From: JAMCTM01 sp023473545
GTDB lineage: Bacteria > Patescibacteriota > Microgenomatia > Levybacterales > UBA12049
Assembly (NCBI GenBank): GCA_023473545.1
Contig: JAMCXO010000012.1
Location: forward strand, 1 to 18,018
Reading direction: 5' to 3'
DNA length: 18,018 nucleotides
In this document: positions 1-6,385 of the stretch, in pieces
Layout: each line of letters opens with the position of its first letter
Position numbering within the stretch: the first letter of the stretch is position 1
Position numbers and translations under genes: made by a program
Notes under the pieces: model-generated
What the model was told of the DNA's origin: nothing
Database searches by the model: none
The model's input: the letters and a program-made list of their open reading frames with translations, nothing else

Positions 1-473
1 TTTGCGATTTTTTTCTTGCCACGTCCCCGATATTGCCCCACCAGAATCAACATAGTAATCAAAATTAAGCGGGTAAACCAAAGATTTCCTCTTGAAGAGA
101 TGATAAATAAATCAATGTCATCTTCTTCTTGAGAATTCTTTAAAGACAACCCGCCGCTTATGCCGATAAATAAAACCGTTGGTACAAAAGAGAGGAAGCG
201 AATAATTTTCTCGACAAGCTCTAATTTTTTTTTGCTTATTTCCTGTCTCTTTCTTCTCGTCTTTACAATTTCTCCCCGCCCCAAAAGAAAAAACAACCCA
301 TCTTTGAGTTCCCACCTTCCAGGTGGGAACTCGGTTAAAGACTTTTCAAACGGCGTCCGTTTAGTTTTTTCTGCTATTAGAAACCTCCAGATTTCTCCTT
401 TGGTCAACGGATAATCAAAAATATCGCTATAAATGAGCGTTCTTACAACTGATTTTCTTACGCCTTCAAGCAT
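1..473 (-). CDS. Winged-helix/nucleotidyltransferase-like protein, partial (runs off left edge)
   Basis: An open frame with no stop runs from an ATG at 473 to the window edge (157 codons visible, C-terminus missing). Residues 1-60 read like a small winged-helix segment (SDIFDYPLTKGEIWRFLI). A basic helical stretch follows. Residues 104-122 have a nucleotidyltransferase-type signature, GISGG then DDIDLFIIS, in which D119 and D121 would be the metal-binding pair. Next comes a hydrophobic TRLILITMLIL stretch. I recall similar proteins, usually annotated only as nucleotidyltransferase-domain or hypothetical, from CPR genomes; the substrate is unknown. Residues 48-56 (EFPPGRWEL) are encoded exactly by a copy of the 27-bp palindrome that also flanks the neighbouring transposase. 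No Shine-Dalgarno site precedes the ATG. The upstream frame runs into the repeat cluster and meets a stop there, so 473 is the most natural start. The coding call is firm; the function is tentative. Confidence 0.75.
   Translation of the reverse strand, partial: MLEGVRKSVVRTLIYSDIFDYPLTKGEIWRFLIAEKTKRTPFEKSLTEFPPGRWELKDGLFFLLGRGEIVKTRRKRQEISKKKLELVEKIIRFLSFVPTVLFIGISGGLSLKNSQEEDDIDLFIISSRGNLWFTRLILITMLILVGQYRGRGKKKIA
306..332. repeat. REP-like 27-bp palindrome, copy 1 (inside coding sequence)
   Basis: Two perfect 12-nt arms, GAGTTCCCACCT and AGGTGGGAACTC, enclose the 3-nt loop TCC. The flanks TTT on the left and GTTAAAG on the right are shared with copy 2. This copy lies in the minus-strand nucleotidyltransferase-like gene. 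Because it is 27 bp long and free of stops, it adds exactly nine codons. Confidence 0.9.
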
Positions 474-488
474 ATGGAGATAAACTCT

Positions 489-500
489 GAGTTCCCACCT
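489..500. repeat. REP-like half-copy (one arm only)
   Basis: A single GAGTTCCCACCT arm sits 2 bp before the full palindrome at 503-529, making a tandem arm-TT-arm-loop-arm arrangement. It could be the remnant of a second full element or an alternative pairing partner for the right arm of the full copy. Confidence 0.8.
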
Positions 501-502
501 TT

Positions 503-529
503 GAGTTCCCACCTTCCAGGTGGGAACTC
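503..529. repeat. REP-like 27-bp palindrome, copy 2 (downstream of RAYT)
   Basis: This copy is identical to copy 1 over all 27 bp, followed by AGTTAAAG (copy 1 has GGTTAAAG). It lies 20 bp beyond the stop codon of the RAYT gene, and with the copy at 1218-1244 it brackets that gene. As RNA it would form a strong 12-bp hairpin. No T-tract follows, so it is not a standard terminator. Confidence 0.9.
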
Positions 530-549
530 AGTTAAAGGCAAGGATTTTA

Positions 550-1197
550 TTATTCATCTTCATCAATTAATAAAGCAGAAATATTTGGATCTATAACTTG
601 ATCTTCTTCCACAAATGCTCTGTAGGTTAAGCTAGGGTTTGTTTGGGAAAAATAAGATAGAATAAAATCCGTATTGCAGAATGCATGCTTTTCCGAAGAA
701 AGATAATAACGATACGAAGAATAAGGATACGTCTTGTTCTTCCACTGCAAAAGAGAACGGGGATTGCGATGAATGTACTTTGACACCTGCAGTAAATATT
801 CGTCCGTTTTTATTAGTTTTGCTTTAAATGCTCCCTGAAATAAAGCTCCAACACGCTTATGTTTAGTATTAAAATACCTTGTATAACTGTTTGCCAGATT
901 GCTAACAAAAGAAGTTATTCCTCCATCGGCTAATTGCTGGGCTAAAAGATGAAAATGGTTCGGCATCAAACAATATACAAAAATTTTAACCAGTTCTTGT
1001 TGATCTCTAACCTCTTTAAACGAAATAGCTTTTCTTCTAAAATCGGAGAGCTTCTGCGGCTGAGGACATTTACGATAAAAATCCAATGTTTCCATAAAAC
1101 GGGAATAATCCCAACCATCCATAAAAATGTTTCGCTTTTCAACACCTCTATTGTAGATATGATAATAATAGGAATTAACAAACGGAGGATTTATCAT
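550..1197 (-). CDS. REP-associated tyrosine transposase (RAYT, Y1_Tnp / IS200-like)
   Basis: This 215-aa protein belongs to the HUH single-strand nuclease family (IS200/IS605 TnpA relatives). It starts YYYHIYNRGVEKRNIF, the usual RAYT opening. The HUH metal-binding motif is MPNHFHLL at residues 78-85 (H81, H83). SYTRYFN at 104-110 supplies the likely nucleophile, Y105 or Y108. GALFQG and YIHRNP are further family landmarks. RAYTs bind and cleave REP palindromes as single strands, and here 27-bp palindromes sit 20 bp from each end of the gene. I chose the ATG at 1197: a GTG at 1227 lies inside the palindrome and upstream of a plausible -10 (TATGAT, 1210-1215). The gene is intact with no frameshift, so it may be active. 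No second ORF such as tnpB is present. Confidence 0.92.
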   Translation of the reverse strand: MINPPFVNSYYYHIYNRGVEKRNIFMDGWDYSRFMETLDFYRKCPQPQKLSDFRRKAISFKEVRDQQELVKIFVYCLMPNHFHLLAQQLADGGITSFVSNLANSYTRYFNTKHKRVGALFQGAFKAKLIKTDEYLLQVSKYIHRNPRSLLQWKNKTYPYSSYRYYLSSEKHAFCNTDFILSYFSQTNPSLTYRAFVEEDQVIDPNISALLIDEDE

Positions 1198-1209
1198 TAA
1201 GTTAATGCT

Positions 1210-1215
1210 ATCATA
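1210..1215 (-). promoter_or_regulatory. Putative -10 box of the RAYT gene
   Basis: TATGAT on the minus strand lies 12 nt before the ATG at 1197, so the leader would be only about 6 nt. It sits 2 bp from the palindrome at 1218-1244, so protein bound to or structure formed at the palindrome could affect transposase expression. The -35 is not clear. Confidence 0.4.
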
Positions 1216-1217
1216 TC

Positions 1218-1244
1218 GAATTCCCACCTTCCAGGTGGGAATTC
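1218..1244. repeat. REP-like 27-bp palindrome, copy 3 (upstream of RAYT)
   Basis: The arms are GAATTCCCACCT and AGGTGGGAATTC with loop TCC. Compared with copies 1 and 2, the third base pair is changed on both arms (G-C to A-T), so pairing is kept. It lies 20 bp upstream of the RAYT start and 7 bp beyond the stop codon of the solute-binding protein gene. Confidence 0.9.
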
Positions 1245-1251
1245 AGAGTTC

Positions 1252-2622
1252 TTACCTTACTCCGTATTGGCTTAAAACCTGAGATACTCCCTGCGAAAGG
1301 GTATCAACAGCAGTTTGAGAAGAAGTATCTGAAAGCACCGAAGATACCGCATTGCCAAGATAAGCATTCATTTTGGCGTTCAGCCCGTCATCATAGGTGT
1401 CGCTGGCAAAAAAAGAAGAGGAGGCATTGGGCGCCTGCTCGACAAAAGGAGCAAGATAGGTGCTGGCGCTAAGAAGATTCGCCAGATCCTTCCTTCCGTA
1501 AGGCTCTCCAAACAGTCTTGTCTTTGACTCTTCCAAAAAGAGTTTCTCCTCGGTTTCTTTTTGCGATAAGAATTTCATAAAATCCAGGGCTTGACTCTGA
1601 TGCGCGGTCTTTGCCGAAACACCCTCCGCCCAGTAACTGGCTATTGTTTCGCTCTCACCAGCCCCTGGCAGGTGCGGCACGGAAAAAATCTTAAAGTTTA
1701 AATTATTGTTAATAGATTTTATGGTAAATATATCCCATGAGTAGCCAAAATACATTGCCAAATTGCCCTTGGCAAAAGCAAGAATAGAGGGATCAAGGGT
1801 GGAATTCCAAACCGCGTCACCTTTGGCAAACGAGGTATAGAAATCAAGAGCCTGCGAGGCATAATTAGAGGCCGAAAGATTTTCAAGATCCGCCCCGTTC
1901 TGCTTAAAAAGCAGGGAAATTATATCCGGGGCGTGGGTGACGTTGCTGAAGGTTCCCATGGCGCAACCGGCTGTCATAATCTTTCCTTCTTGATTCTTAA
2001 CGGTAAGGTGCCGGCAATCCGTTATAAATTCATCCCATGTTTGAGGAACAGAAAGACCGGCTGATTTAAAAAGATTAGTGTTAACAAAAAGGGAAAGCGT
2101 GTCTATTTCCAAAGGTATGCCGTAAATCGCTCCGTTTTTCGTCAAATCGGCTCCGGCAACGGGATAGAAAAAATTATCAAAATCGCTTTTGCTGATAACA
2201 TCTGTCGGCAGGGGTAAAAGATAGCCGCTAAGCATGGGCAGCCACGTATTATGAAAACGGAATATATCAGGCCCATTGCCGTTTTTAATGCGGGTGATTA
2301 GTCTCTCCCGATATTGTTTGGGATCTTCTTCAACATATCTAACAGTTACGTTCGGATGCTGTCTTTGAAAATCGGCTATAACAGGATCCATAACGCCTTT
2401 GCCTTCCCACAAACCCCAATAGGTTAGGGTTACATGTTCCTTTTGGGTCATTCTCAATCTGGGAAGAACAAAAGAAAGAAAAGCAAAGATAATAAACGCG
2501 AAAACAATAATGCCTAAAATTATTTTAATACTTGACAGGGGATTAATTCCCGAACCGGTAATCTCAGGCTCTGGGGATGGCATCTGGGGTGAGGGCGCCT
2601 GATAGACTGTATTCTCATCCAT
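1252..2622 (-). CDS. Membrane-anchored extracellular solute-binding protein, family 1 (ABC sugar-binding type)
   Basis: The protein has 456 residues. Residues 1-30 are a proline-rich tail (PSPQMPSPEPE). Residues about 31-55 form one strong hydrophobic helix (IILGIIVFAFIIFAFLSFVL), and the rest is a periplasmic-binding-protein fold: LTYWGLWEG at the start, GNGPDIFRFHNTWLP, YGIPLEIDTLSLFVN, and late WAEGVSAKTAHQSQALDFMKFL. These are landmarks of the family that binds sugars or oligosaccharides for ABC importers. There is no lipobox or obvious cleavage site, so it is probably tethered by the uncleaved helix. No permease or ATPase gene is adjacent, and the ligand cannot be told. Transcription is divergent from the vanW-like gene. 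The start is supported by a -10 ending 9 nt upstream. Confidence 0.88.
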   Translation of the reverse strand: MDENTVYQAPSPQMPSPEPEITGSGINPLSSIKIILGIIVFAFIIFAFLSFVLPRLRMTQKEHVTLTYWGLWEGKGVMDPVIADFQRQHPNVTVRYVEEDPKQYRERLITRIKNGNGPDIFRFHNTWLPMLSGYLLPLPTDVISKSDFDNFFYPVAGADLTKNGAIYGIPLEIDTLSLFVNTNLFKSAGLSVPQTWDEFITDCRHLTVKNQEGKIMTAGCAMGTFSNVTHAPDIISLLFKQNGADLENLSASNYASQALDFYTSFAKGDAVWNSTLDPSILAFAKGNLAMYFGYSWDIFTIKSINNNLNFKIFSVPHLPGAGESETIASYWAEGVSAKTAHQSQALDFMKFLSQKETEEKLFLEESKTRLFGEPYGRKDLANLLSASTYLAPFVEQAPNASSSFFASDTYDDGLNAKMNAYLGNAVSSVLSDTSSQTAVDTLSQGVSQVLSQYGVR

Positions 2623-2631
2623 AGACTTTAT

Positions 2632-2639
2632 AGTATAAT
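2632..2639. promoter_or_regulatory. Overlapping divergent -10 boxes (solute-binding protein / vanW-like)
   Basis: On the plus strand TATAAT (2634-2639) would serve the vanW-like gene, with a leader of about 13 nt. On the minus strand TATACT (2632-2637) would serve the binding-protein gene, with about 3 nt of leader. The minus -35 may be TTTGAT with a 16-nt spacer, inside the start region of the vanW-like gene. The two boxes share four base pairs, so one polymerase should exclude the other. Confidence 0.55.
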
Positions 2640-2658
2640 ATTAAAAGCCCAAGATCAA

Positions 2659-4086
2659 ATGAATTTTGTCTTTCGCCAAAAAATCCGCTTTATAAAAGAA
2701 TTGAAAAAATACATAAAAAGCCTTATTTGGTTTCTTGTCGGATCTTCCCTTGGTTTTTTCCTTTTTGTAAGTTTTGCTTTTATAGTATTTGAGCAAAAAT
2801 ACAAGACCTATGTCTATCCGGGAATCTTTGTAAATGGGGTGAATTTTTCGGGACAGAGCAAATCTCAGGTTGCCAAGTATTTTAGCCAAAAAAACCAGCA
2901 AATCGGTAAAACAAAAATTACATTCTCCTACCAAAATGAAAATATAACTGTAGCATCAGGTGATCTTGGCATAGGCTACAATACAAATCTTTTAGCAGAA
3001 CAGGCCTTTTCGATTGGCCGCTCGGATAACCTGCTCTCCAATATAAGCATTGTTTTTCAGGCATATTTTAACGGTATTGATTTGCCGGCCTCTTACGACT
3101 TCTCCCAGAGTGCCTTAGAAAAGGCAATTAAACCCTTTAAGAAAAGCCTCGATATCCCACCGGTCAATGCCTTGTTTACGTTTAAGGACAATAAGGTTAC
3201 TGCCTTTAAACCCGCGAGGGACGGACAAAAGATAGACATGGATAGGCTCGAAAGCGAGGTGGCCACAGTTGAGGCTTCTATCACCAATTCACAGACATCT
3301 AAACAAATAAACATAGCCATACCCGTTGCAAAAGTAAAGCCGCACTTGACAACCGACAAGGCTAATACCCTGGGCATTAAGGAACTAATAGGATCGGGAA
3401 CATCTTTATACCGGGGTTCTGATAGCAACAGAATTTACAATATTGCTCTGGCGGCGCAAAGATTAAACGGGATACTGGTTGCCCCCAATGAGATCTTTTC
3501 TTTTGACAAAGCCCTTGGCGATATTTCCGCATTTACCGGCTATAAGGAGGCCTATGTGATACAAAACGGCAGAACTGTTTTGGGCGACGGAGGAGGTGTC
3601 TGTCAGGTTTCGACAACCTTCTTTAGAGCACTGCTTAACGCGGGACTGCCGATTGTCGAACGCCATGCCCATGCCTACCGAGTTGGGTACTACGAAGAAG
3701 ATTCTCCGCCCGGATTAGATGCGACCATCTACTCCCCAACAGTTGATCTTAAATTTCAAAATGACACGGGAAGCTATATCCTTATTCAAAGTGTGATTGA
3801 TCCATCCAGCAATAGATTAACCTTTCTCTTGTACGGGAAAAAGGACGGCAGGACGGTTGTGATGACGGCTCCTGTTATCACCAACCAAACTCCGCCTCCG
3901 CCTGCCTTATACCAGGATGATCCAAACCTTCCCAAAGGAGAAATAAAGCAGGTGGATTTTGCGGCCTGGGGGGCCAATGTCTATTTTACCCGCAAGGTTT
4001 ATAAAGACCGCAAACTAATAATATCGGACAATTTTGTCTCCAATTACCAGCCCTGGAGGGCGGTTTACCTGAGGGGGACGAAATAA
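2659..4086 (+). CDS. VanW family protein with putative peptidoglycan-binding domain
   Basis: The 475-aa protein has a basic N-terminus, one membrane helix (about residues 20-44), and then an extracellular part. Residues about 50-230 look like a PG_binding_4-type region (GIFVNGVNFSGQSKSQVAKYF). Residues about 245-390 are a VanW domain, with GSGTSLYRGSDSNRIYNI, NEIFSFDKALG, GDGGGVCQVSTTFFRA and RHAHAYRVGYY. VanW proteins occur beside vancomycin-resistance genes and in many surface proteins; their biochemical activity is not settled. The C-terminus ends in a small beta-rich tail (QVDFAAWGANVYFTRKVYKD), similar to G5-type tails. It is first in a tight run with the nucleotidyltransferase, DUF192 and tsaD genes. 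It is probably anchored in the membrane and acts at the cell wall. This has no bearing on antibiotic resistance without van genes. Confidence 0.9.
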   Translation: MNFVFRQKIRFIKELKKYIKSLIWFLVGSSLGFFLFVSFAFIVFEQKYKTYVYPGIFVNGVNFSGQSKSQVAKYFSQKNQQIGKTKITFSYQNENITVASGDLGIGYNTNLLAEQAFSIGRSDNLLSNISIVFQAYFNGIDLPASYDFSQSALEKAIKPFKKSLDIPPVNALFTFKDNKVTAFKPARDGQKIDMDRLESEVATVEASITNSQTSKQINIAIPVAKVKPHLTTDKANTLGIKELIGSGTSLYRGSDSNRIYNIALAAQRLNGILVAPNEIFSFDKALGDISAFTGYKEAYVIQNGRTVLGDGGGVCQVSTTFFRALLNAGLPIVERHAHAYRVGYYEEDSPPGLDATIYSPTVDLKFQNDTGSYILIQSVIDPSSNRLTFLLYGKKDGRTVVMTAPVITNQTPPPPALYQDDPNLPKGEIKQVDFAAWGANVYFTRKVYKDRKLIISDNFVSNYQPWRAVYLRGTK

Positions 4087-4096
4087 TTTTATCTGC

Positions 4097-4579
4097 ATGA
4101 ATAAGATCCTAACTATTAGAAAGGCTATAGAAACAGCTAAAATATTAAAAGCCAAAGGTAAGAAAATTGTTCTTGCGGGCGGATGTTTTGATATCCTTCA
4201 TCTTGGCCATATTAGATTCTTACAGGCTGCCAAAGCCCAAAAAGATGTGCTTTTTGTTATGCTTGAGAACGATGAAAAGATAAAAGAACTAAAAGGCGCT
4301 AAAAGACCAATCAACAGCCAGAAAGACAGAGCCGTAATCTTATCAAGCCTTGCCTTCGTGGACTACATAGTTTTACTGCCTAAATTTAATACCAATAAAG
4401 ACTATGACAACTTGGTAAATTATCTAAAACCTGATATAATCGCAACTACAAAAGGCGATAAATACAGAAGTCATAAAGAAAGGCAGGCAAAAAAACTGGA
4501 CGCTAAGGTGATTGACGTGATAGAGGAACTGCCCGACAAATCAACCACTGCCCTGGTTACGTTTATATCTGAAATATGA
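4097..4579 (+). CDS. Cytidylyltransferase-like nucleotidyltransferase (RfaE domain II / HldE-C type)
   Basis: This 160-aa protein has the nucleotidyl-transfer motif GGCFDILHLGHIRFLQAAK at about residues 27-45 (HxGH type). It also has the downstream family block KELKGAKRPINSQKDRA and a late STTALVTFI. This is the fold of sugar-phosphate nucleotidyltransferases such as the ADP-heptose synthase C-terminal domain and glycerol-3-phosphate cytidylyltransferase, and the length matches a stand-alone RfaE2 domain. Residues after KPDIIATTKGDKY differ from the usual LVKGGDY, so the true sugar or alcohol phosphate is uncertain. It begins 10 nt after the vanW-like stop with no Shine-Dalgarno site, and its end overlaps the DUF192 gene by 4 nt (ATGA). 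A surface-polymer precursor role is an inference from family and context. Confidence 0.85.
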   Translation: MNKILTIRKAIETAKILKAKGKKIVLAGGCFDILHLGHIRFLQAAKAQKDVLFVMLENDEKIKELKGAKRPINSQKDRAVILSSLAFVDYIVLLPKFNTNKDYDNLVNYLKPDIIATTKGDKYRSHKERQAKKLDAKVIDVIEELPDKSTTALVTFISEI

Positions 4580-5058
4580 GACTAATAATTGGTATTTTTA
4601 CAGTACTAATGGCAATATTAATCCTTGCCGATGTGTCTAAAAATTATTTCAGCACCCATCCTGTGCCTTCCGTGCCTTTTTTTGGCAACACCGCAACCGC
4701 AACAATTGACGGAAAAACATTTAATCTATATCTGGCAAAATCGGAAAAACAGCAGGAGATCGGACTATCCGGCAGAACCTCGCTTAAAGAAAACTACGGC
4801 ATGTTATTTGTGTTTAGAAAACCAGGAACCTATCCTTTCTGGATGAAAAATATGAGGTTCCCCATTGACATAATTTATATAAATAAGGGAAAGATTGTGC
4901 AGGTCTTTTCCGATCTTAATGCCCCAACAGATTCAAAGGCTAATCTTATAATTTATAAACCCGAGGAATCAGCCGATAGGGTACTTGAGATAAACGCGGG
5001 TCTTTCTAAGAAATACGATATAAAAAAGGGCGATAGCGTAAAAACAGAAAACCTCTGA
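4576..5058 (+). CDS. DUF192 family protein, membrane-anchored
   Basis: The 160-aa protein starts with a hydrophobic helix (residues 1-19, RLIIGIFTVLMAILILADV), a signal-anchor or uncleaved signal peptide. DUF192 follows (about residues 45-155): IDGKTFNLYLAKSEKQQEIG, then GRTSLKENYGMLFVF, then FWMKNMRFPIDIIYI, and late RVLEINAGLS. The FWMKN and PIDIIY blocks are hallmarks of the family. The function of DUF192 is not established. The start codon overlaps the stop of the preceding gene (ATGA), implying translational coupling, and tsaD begins 6 nt after its stop. Confidence 0.88.
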   Translation: MRLIIGIFTVLMAILILADVSKNYFSTHPVPSVPFFGNTATATIDGKTFNLYLAKSEKQQEIGLSGRTSLKENYGMLFVFRKPGTYPFWMKNMRFPIDIIYINKGKIVQVFSDLNAPTDSKANLIIYKPEESADRVLEINAGLSKKYDIKKGDSVKTENL

Positions 5059-5064
5059 TTTCCT

Positions 5065-6108
5065 ATGACTATTCTTGGCATCGAAACCTCCTGCGATGAA
5101 ACATCTGCCGCGGTGGTAAGAACAGGAAGCCAAAACAAGGCAATTGTTCTTTCCAATATTACCGCTTCTTCGTTAAAACTGCATGCGGCAACAGGCGGAA
5201 TTATTCCGGAGGTAGCATCCAGAAAACAGCTGGAATATATAATTCCTGTTATTAAAAAAGCCCTCAAAAATGCAGAGCTTGATATTTCACAGATTGACGC
5301 CATAGCGGTAACAGAAGGCCCGGGGCTTATAGGAGCTCTTCTGATTGGCGTTGAAACAGCTAAGGCACTTGGCTATTGTTTAAATAAACCTATTGTTCCC
5401 GTGAATCATCTCATCGGACATATCTACGCCAACCTTGTCAGCAAAGACCAAAAACCAGACACCGAAATAGAATTTCCGGCAATTGGACTTATTGTTTCCG
5501 GGGGGCATACGGACTTGATTCTAATGAAGAAGCACGGAAAAATTCAGTGGCTGGGAGGAACAAGGGACGATGCCGCGGGAGAAGCATTGGATAAGATAGG
5601 AAGGCTCCTGGGTTTCAGCTATCCGGCCGGGCCGGTAATAGAAAAGGAGGCTAAGAAAGGAAACCCAAAAACCTTTAATTTTCCCCGGCCCCTACTAAAT
5701 TCCGCTGACTTTGATTTCTCTTTCTCCGGTCTTAAAACCGCGGTTTTAAGAGAAATAAAAACAATAAAACAATTTAACAACTCAACAATCTCAAACGTTT
5801 GCGCTTCTGCCCAGCAGGCAATTATTGATGTCGTGACTAAAAAAATCCTGACGGCCGCAAGAAATTACAAGGCAAAATCAATCCTGCTTGGCGGAGGGGT
5901 TTCGGCCAACCAAAAATTAAGAGATGACTTAAAACTAGGTGTTAAACGCCACTGCCCAGACGCTGCGATTTTTACTCCGCCAAAATGGCTTTGCACCGAC
6001 AACGCCGCCATGATCGCCGGCGCCGCTCTCTTTAACTACAATCCCGTTCCATGGAAAAAAATAACAGCCAACCCTGAACTATACTTTGAAACGTTCTCTA
6101 CTTCCTGA
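5065..6108 (+). CDS. tsaD: tRNA N6-adenosine threonylcarbamoyltransferase TsaD
   Basis: The 347-aa protein catalyses the last step of t6A37 formation in ANN-decoding tRNAs, moving threonylcarbamoyl from threonylcarbamoyl-AMP to the tRNA with TsaB and TsaE (not in this window). Family landmarks are IETSCDETSAA at residues 6-16, the metal-binding HLIGH at about 115-119, SGGHTDL near 145, the DFSFSGLKTAV block, and CTDNAAMIAG near the end. Length is normal. The start is 6 nt after the DUF192 stop and has no Shine-Dalgarno site. The linker after the FSGLKTAV block is encoded by four 8-bp tandem repeats (5760-5791). The last 11 nt overlap the convergent DUF378 gene. Confidence 0.97.
   Translation: MTILGIETSCDETSAAVVRTGSQNKAIVLSNITASSLKLHAATGGIIPEVASRKQLEYIIPVIKKALKNAELDISQIDAIAVTEGPGLIGALLIGVETAKALGYCLNKPIVPVNHLIGHIYANLVSKDQKPDTEIEFPAIGLIVSGGHTDLILMKKHGKIQWLGGTRDDAAGEALDKIGRLLGFSYPAGPVIEKEAKKGNPKTFNFPRPLLNSADFDFSFSGLKTAVLREIKTIKQFNNSTISNVCASAQQAIIDVVTKKILTAARNYKAKSILLGGGVSANQKLRDDLKLGVKRHCPDAAIFTPPKWLCTDNAAMIAGAALFNYNPVPWKKITANPELYFETFSTS
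5760..5791. repeat. Four-copy 8-bp tandem repeat inside tsaD
   Basis: The units are AACAATAA, AACAATTT, AACAACTC and AACAATCT. They encode KTIKQFNNSTIS, a surface linker position in TsaD. The period is not a multiple of three, so gain or loss of one unit would shift the frame. Confidence 0.7.
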
Positions 6109-6307
6109 AACAATTCCTGCACTCTTTTTTATGATTTAAGACAAGAAAGAGACCGCCCAATCCAACCAGGATATAAACCAGTCTTGTCAGAAACAAGGAA
6201 GCGCCAAAAACCGAACTGATAACATTAAAGCCAAAAAGCCCAATCAAACCCCAGTTTAAAGCGCCCAGAGCCACCAAAAGAAAGGATACTACATGAAGAG
6301 TTTTCAT
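6098..6307 (-). CDS. DUF378 family small membrane protein
   Basis: The 69-aa protein opens with MKTLHVVSFLLVALGALNWG, carries GLFGFNVI in the middle, and has a second hydrophobic helix (YILVGLGGLFLVL), then a short basic Cys-containing tail (KKECRNCFRK). The LVxxGALNWGLxGLF pattern is the DUF378 (YuzA-like) signature; the function is unknown. Two membrane helices are predicted. It has one of only two clear Shine-Dalgarno sites in the window (GGGAGGTGA, 6312-6320 on the minus strand). Its 3' end overlaps tsaD by 11 nt tail to tail, and it is divergent from rmuC. Confidence 0.9.
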   Translation of the reverse strand: MKTLHVVSFLLVALGALNWGLIGLFGFNVISSVFGASLFLTRLVYILVGLGGLFLVLNHKKECRNCFRK

Positions 6308-6334
6308 TTTTTCACCTCCCTTCTTGCCTACCTT

Positions 6335-6378
6335 AATCTAGACATATTTTTTACCTAAAGTCAATAAAATGCTACAAT
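6335..6378. promoter_or_regulatory. Interleaved divergent promoters for DUF378 and rmuC
   Basis: Plus strand: TTTACC (6350-6355), 17-nt spacer, TACAAT (6373-6378) preceded by TGC, ending 7 nt before the rmuC ATG. Minus strand: TTGACT (6359-6364), 18-nt spacer, TAGATT (6335-6340), leading to the DUF378 gene and its Shine-Dalgarno site. The minus -35 lies inside the plus spacer, so the two cannot be occupied together. Confidence 0.55.
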
Positions 6379-6385
6379 AAAAAAC

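Noticed and set aside
160..414. Plus-strand open frame of 84 codons
   Set aside because: It is antisense to the continuous minus-strand nucleotidyltransferase-like frame, which has recognisable motifs.
1198..1227. GTG start for the RAYT at 1227
   Set aside because: It lies inside the palindrome and upstream of the likely -10 box; the ATG at 1197 begins the conserved family sequence.
306..1244. Repeated palindromes as a CRISPR array
   Set aside because: Copies are irregularly spaced, one lies inside a gene, the units are perfect hairpins rather than repeat-spacer units, and no cas genes are present.
1218..1244. Palindrome as a Rho-independent terminator of the binding-protein gene
   Set aside because: No T-tract follows the hairpin on that strand. 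It could still slow polymerase or protect a 3' end.
3463..3672. Minus-strand open frames under vanW-like, tsaD, uvrD-like and recA genes
   Set aside because: They are shadows of well-supported genes, with low-quality sequence and no start signals.
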